Source of the DNA: Cyanobacteria bacterium UBA3803
GTDB lineage: Bacteria > Cyanobacteriota > Vampirovibrionia > Gastranaerophilales > Gastranaerophilaceae
NCBI GenBank assembly: GCA_002369055.1
Contig: DFEL01000133.1
Location: forward strand, 1-7,846
Direction of reading: 5' to 3'
Length of the DNA stretch: 7,846 nucleotides
Positions 7,447-7,846 of the stretch are shown here, one piece after another. Numbering within the stretch: the stretch's first letter is position 1; the number at the start of each line of letters is the position of its first letter. The position numbers and the translations under genes are program-made. Under the pieces are notes generated by a model. The model saw only the letters and a program-made list of their open reading frames with translations, was not told the origin of the DNA and made no database searches.

Positions 7447-7510
7447 TTCCTTATTTCCTTCCCTATACACAAATTTTGATGGTTATTTCTTCGGAAATAA
7501 CCTTTTTTTT
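7447..7510 (+). ncRNA. Array unit 1, shortened (candidate small RNA or remnant)
   Basis: This unit has the CU-rich start (7447-7458), then moves straight into CCCTATACACAAATTTT (7461-7477) and the terminator at 7481-7510. The internal hairpin block seen in the next units is missing. It could be the ancestral short form, a deletion derivative, or the 3' end of a longer transcript starting upstream. Confidence 0.4.
7481..7510 (+). terminator. Intrinsic terminator of array unit 1 with UUCG loop
   Basis: GGTTATTTC (7481-7489) pairs perfectly with GAAATAACC (7494-7502) around a TTCG tetraloop closed by C-G, an extra-stable loop in RNA. Eight T follow (7503-7510). The reverse direction has no T-tract, so the orientation is plus. 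Confidence 0.9.
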
Positions 7511-7523
7511 ATACAAAAAAGAT

Positions 7524-7614
7524 TTCCTTATTTCCCTCTCACGAAACGATACTTAATCGTTTCGTTCGGCAGAGTCCTATACTAAAATTTTCAACCGCCG
7601 TTGGCGGTTTTTTT
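7524..7614 (+). ncRNA. Array unit 2, candidate small structured RNA
   Basis: Order of parts: CU-rich segment TTCCTTATTTCCCTCTC (7524-7540); hairpin ACGAAACGAT (7541-7550) with ATCGTTTCGT (7556-7565), ten perfect pairs around ACTTA; a possible outer stem of CTCT (7536-7539) with AGAG (7571-7574); a single-stranded stretch with CCTATACTAAAATTTT (7576-7591); and the terminator. The positions 7566-7591 are identical to 7675-7700 in unit 3. The 5' end is not defined because no promoter is visible, so the start given is the start of the conserved sequence. It is not a known RNA family that I recognise; a leader-attenuator role is the main alternative. Confidence 0.6.
7593..7614 (+). terminator. Intrinsic terminator of array unit 2
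   Basis: AACCGCC (7593-7599) pairs perfectly with GGCGGTT (7603-7609) around GTT, followed by seven T (7608-7614). The stem sequence differs from the terminators of units 1 and 3 while pairing is kept. Confidence 0.9.
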
Positions 7615-7631
7615 GCCAAAAAGCAAAAAAG

Positions 7632-7725
7632 TTCCTTATTTCCCCTCTCGAAAAACGATATTTAATCGTTTTTCTCGGCAGAGTCCTATACTAAAATTTT
7701 TAAGCTACCAATGGTAGCTTTTTTT
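7632..7725 (+). ncRNA. Array unit 3, candidate small structured RNA
   Basis: It has the same plan as unit 2. CU-rich segment TTCCTTATTTCCCCTCTC (7632-7649); hairpin GAAAAACGAT (7650-7659) with ATCGTTTTTC (7665-7674), ten perfect pairs around ATTTA; possible outer stem CTCT (7645-7648) with AGAG (7680-7683); the identical 26-base segment at 7675-7700; and a terminator with different arms. The outer half of the hairpin stem differs from unit 2 on both arms in a compensating way. The 5' end is not defined by a visible promoter. Confidence 0.6.
7702..7725 (+). terminator. Intrinsic terminator of array unit 3
   Basis: AAGCTACC (7702-7709) pairs perfectly with GGTAGCTT (7713-7720) around AAT, followed by a seven-T run (7719-7725). 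Just beyond it, TTTGCAAC (7723-7730) and GTTGCAAA (7734-7741) form a second inverted repeat that takes in the end of the T run. Confidence 0.9.
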
Positions 7726-7744
7726 GCAACAAAGTTGCAAATTT

Positions 7745-7796
7745 TTCCTTATTTCCCCTCTTACGAAACAATATTTAATCGTTTTTCTTGTTAGAA
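7745..7796 (+). repeat. Array unit 4, degenerate copy next to the right edge
   Basis: TTCCTTATTTCCCCTCT (7745-7761) is intact, but the hairpin arms ACGAAACAAT (7763-7772) and ATCGTTTTTC (7778-7787) no longer pair fully: there is an A-C mismatch within the stem and two more at its base. Similarity ends near GTTAGAA (7790-7796), and no CCTATAC segment or terminator follows by 7846. It may be decaying, or it may form the leader of a gene beyond the edge. Confidence 0.55.
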
Positions 7797-7846
7797 TTTG
7801 TGAAAAGACAATAAAAGGTAAGAGTGATAATATTTGATTAATAAAA

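Larger units (their letters stand above)
7447..7796 (+). repeat. Tandem array of four related non-coding units, period about 108-113 bases
   Basis: TTCCTTATTTCC occurs exactly at 7447, 7524, 7632 and 7745, giving steps of 77, 108 and 113 bases. In units 2-4 it is followed by CTCT-like bases and a hairpin; in units 1-3 by a CCTATAC..AAATTTT segment and an intrinsic terminator. Unit 1 lacks the internal hairpin, and unit 4 has a decayed hairpin and no terminator within the window. No reading frame is shared by the units, and every terminator is oriented for plus-strand transcription. The array is best seen as duplicated small RNA or leader elements. Confidence 0.85.

Noticed and set aside
7578..7692. 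TATACT at 7578-7583 and 7687-7692 as -10 boxes
   Set aside because: No -35 match lies at 16-18 bases, and transcripts from there would contain little more than the terminator hairpin.
7447..7725. Tandem copies of a known riboswitch
   Set aside because: I recognise no aptamer consensus, and because the terminator arms differ between units while the upstream segment is constant, there is no conserved antiterminator pairing. An attenuation role is kept only as an alternative.
7447..7796. A CRISPR array
   Set aside because: The units are about 110 bases long, contain terminators, and have no short constant repeat alternating with unique spacers of fixed length.
7447..7796. Integron attC sites or other cassette recombination sites
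   Set aside because: GTTAGAA near 7790 hints at a core site, but there is no matching partner in the other units, no cassette genes lie between them, and no integrase is visible.
7834..7846. TTG at 7834 as the start of a gene running off the right edge
   Set aside because: Only four codons are visible and the nearest AAGG is 15 bases upstream, too far for a normal ribosome site.

Overview
The window is AT-rich (roughly 30% G+C by eye), bacterial, and densely coded with short intergenic gaps. Standard stop codons, purine-rich ribosome binding sites (AAGGAG, AAGGAT) and one TTG start are all used. The best lineage hint is the leftmost gene: a B12-binding-type radical SAM protein (TIGR03960 type) joined in one chain to a TIGR03936/DUF2344 domain. 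As I recall, this joined form is typical of Cyanobacteria, whereas Firmicutes usually carry two genes. With the low G+C and anaerobe-like gene content, this suggests a non-photosynthetic cyanobacterial relative (Melainabacteria/Gastranaerophilales) or another low-GC anaerobe. The placement is an inference and is not secure.

Layout: 1-2462 is a minus-strand pair, an unrecognised 113-residue protein followed after one base by the radical SAM gene, which runs off the left edge. Positions 2463-2593 are a divergent promoter region. Positions 2594-6672 are plus-strand: an ArsB/NhaD-type ion transporter, a clear intrinsic terminator, then an ABC-F ATPase of the YkpA/YbiT type whose stop codon overlaps the start of a PLP-dependent aminotransferase. 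Positions 6640-7158 hold a minus-strand protein with two zinc ribbons, converging on the aminotransferase and overlapping its 3' end by 33 bases.

Positions 7159-7846 have no convincing gene. From 7447 on they carry the most unusual content of the window: a tandem array of related non-coding units. Two complete units (7524-7614 and 7632-7725) each have a CU-rich 5' segment, a 10-bp hairpin, a 26-base segment identical between them, and an intrinsic terminator. A shortened unit with a terminator precedes them and a degenerate unit follows. The hairpin arms and terminator arms differ between units but remain paired, which points to selection on RNA structure. I read the array as a family of tandem small RNAs on the plus strand, perhaps acting like the CU-rich multicopy sRNAs of other bacteria. 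I do not recognise it as a known RNA family.

The protein-coding genes are mostly housekeeping-like (translation-associated ATPase, ion homeostasis, amino-acid metabolism) and do not form an obvious single pathway.
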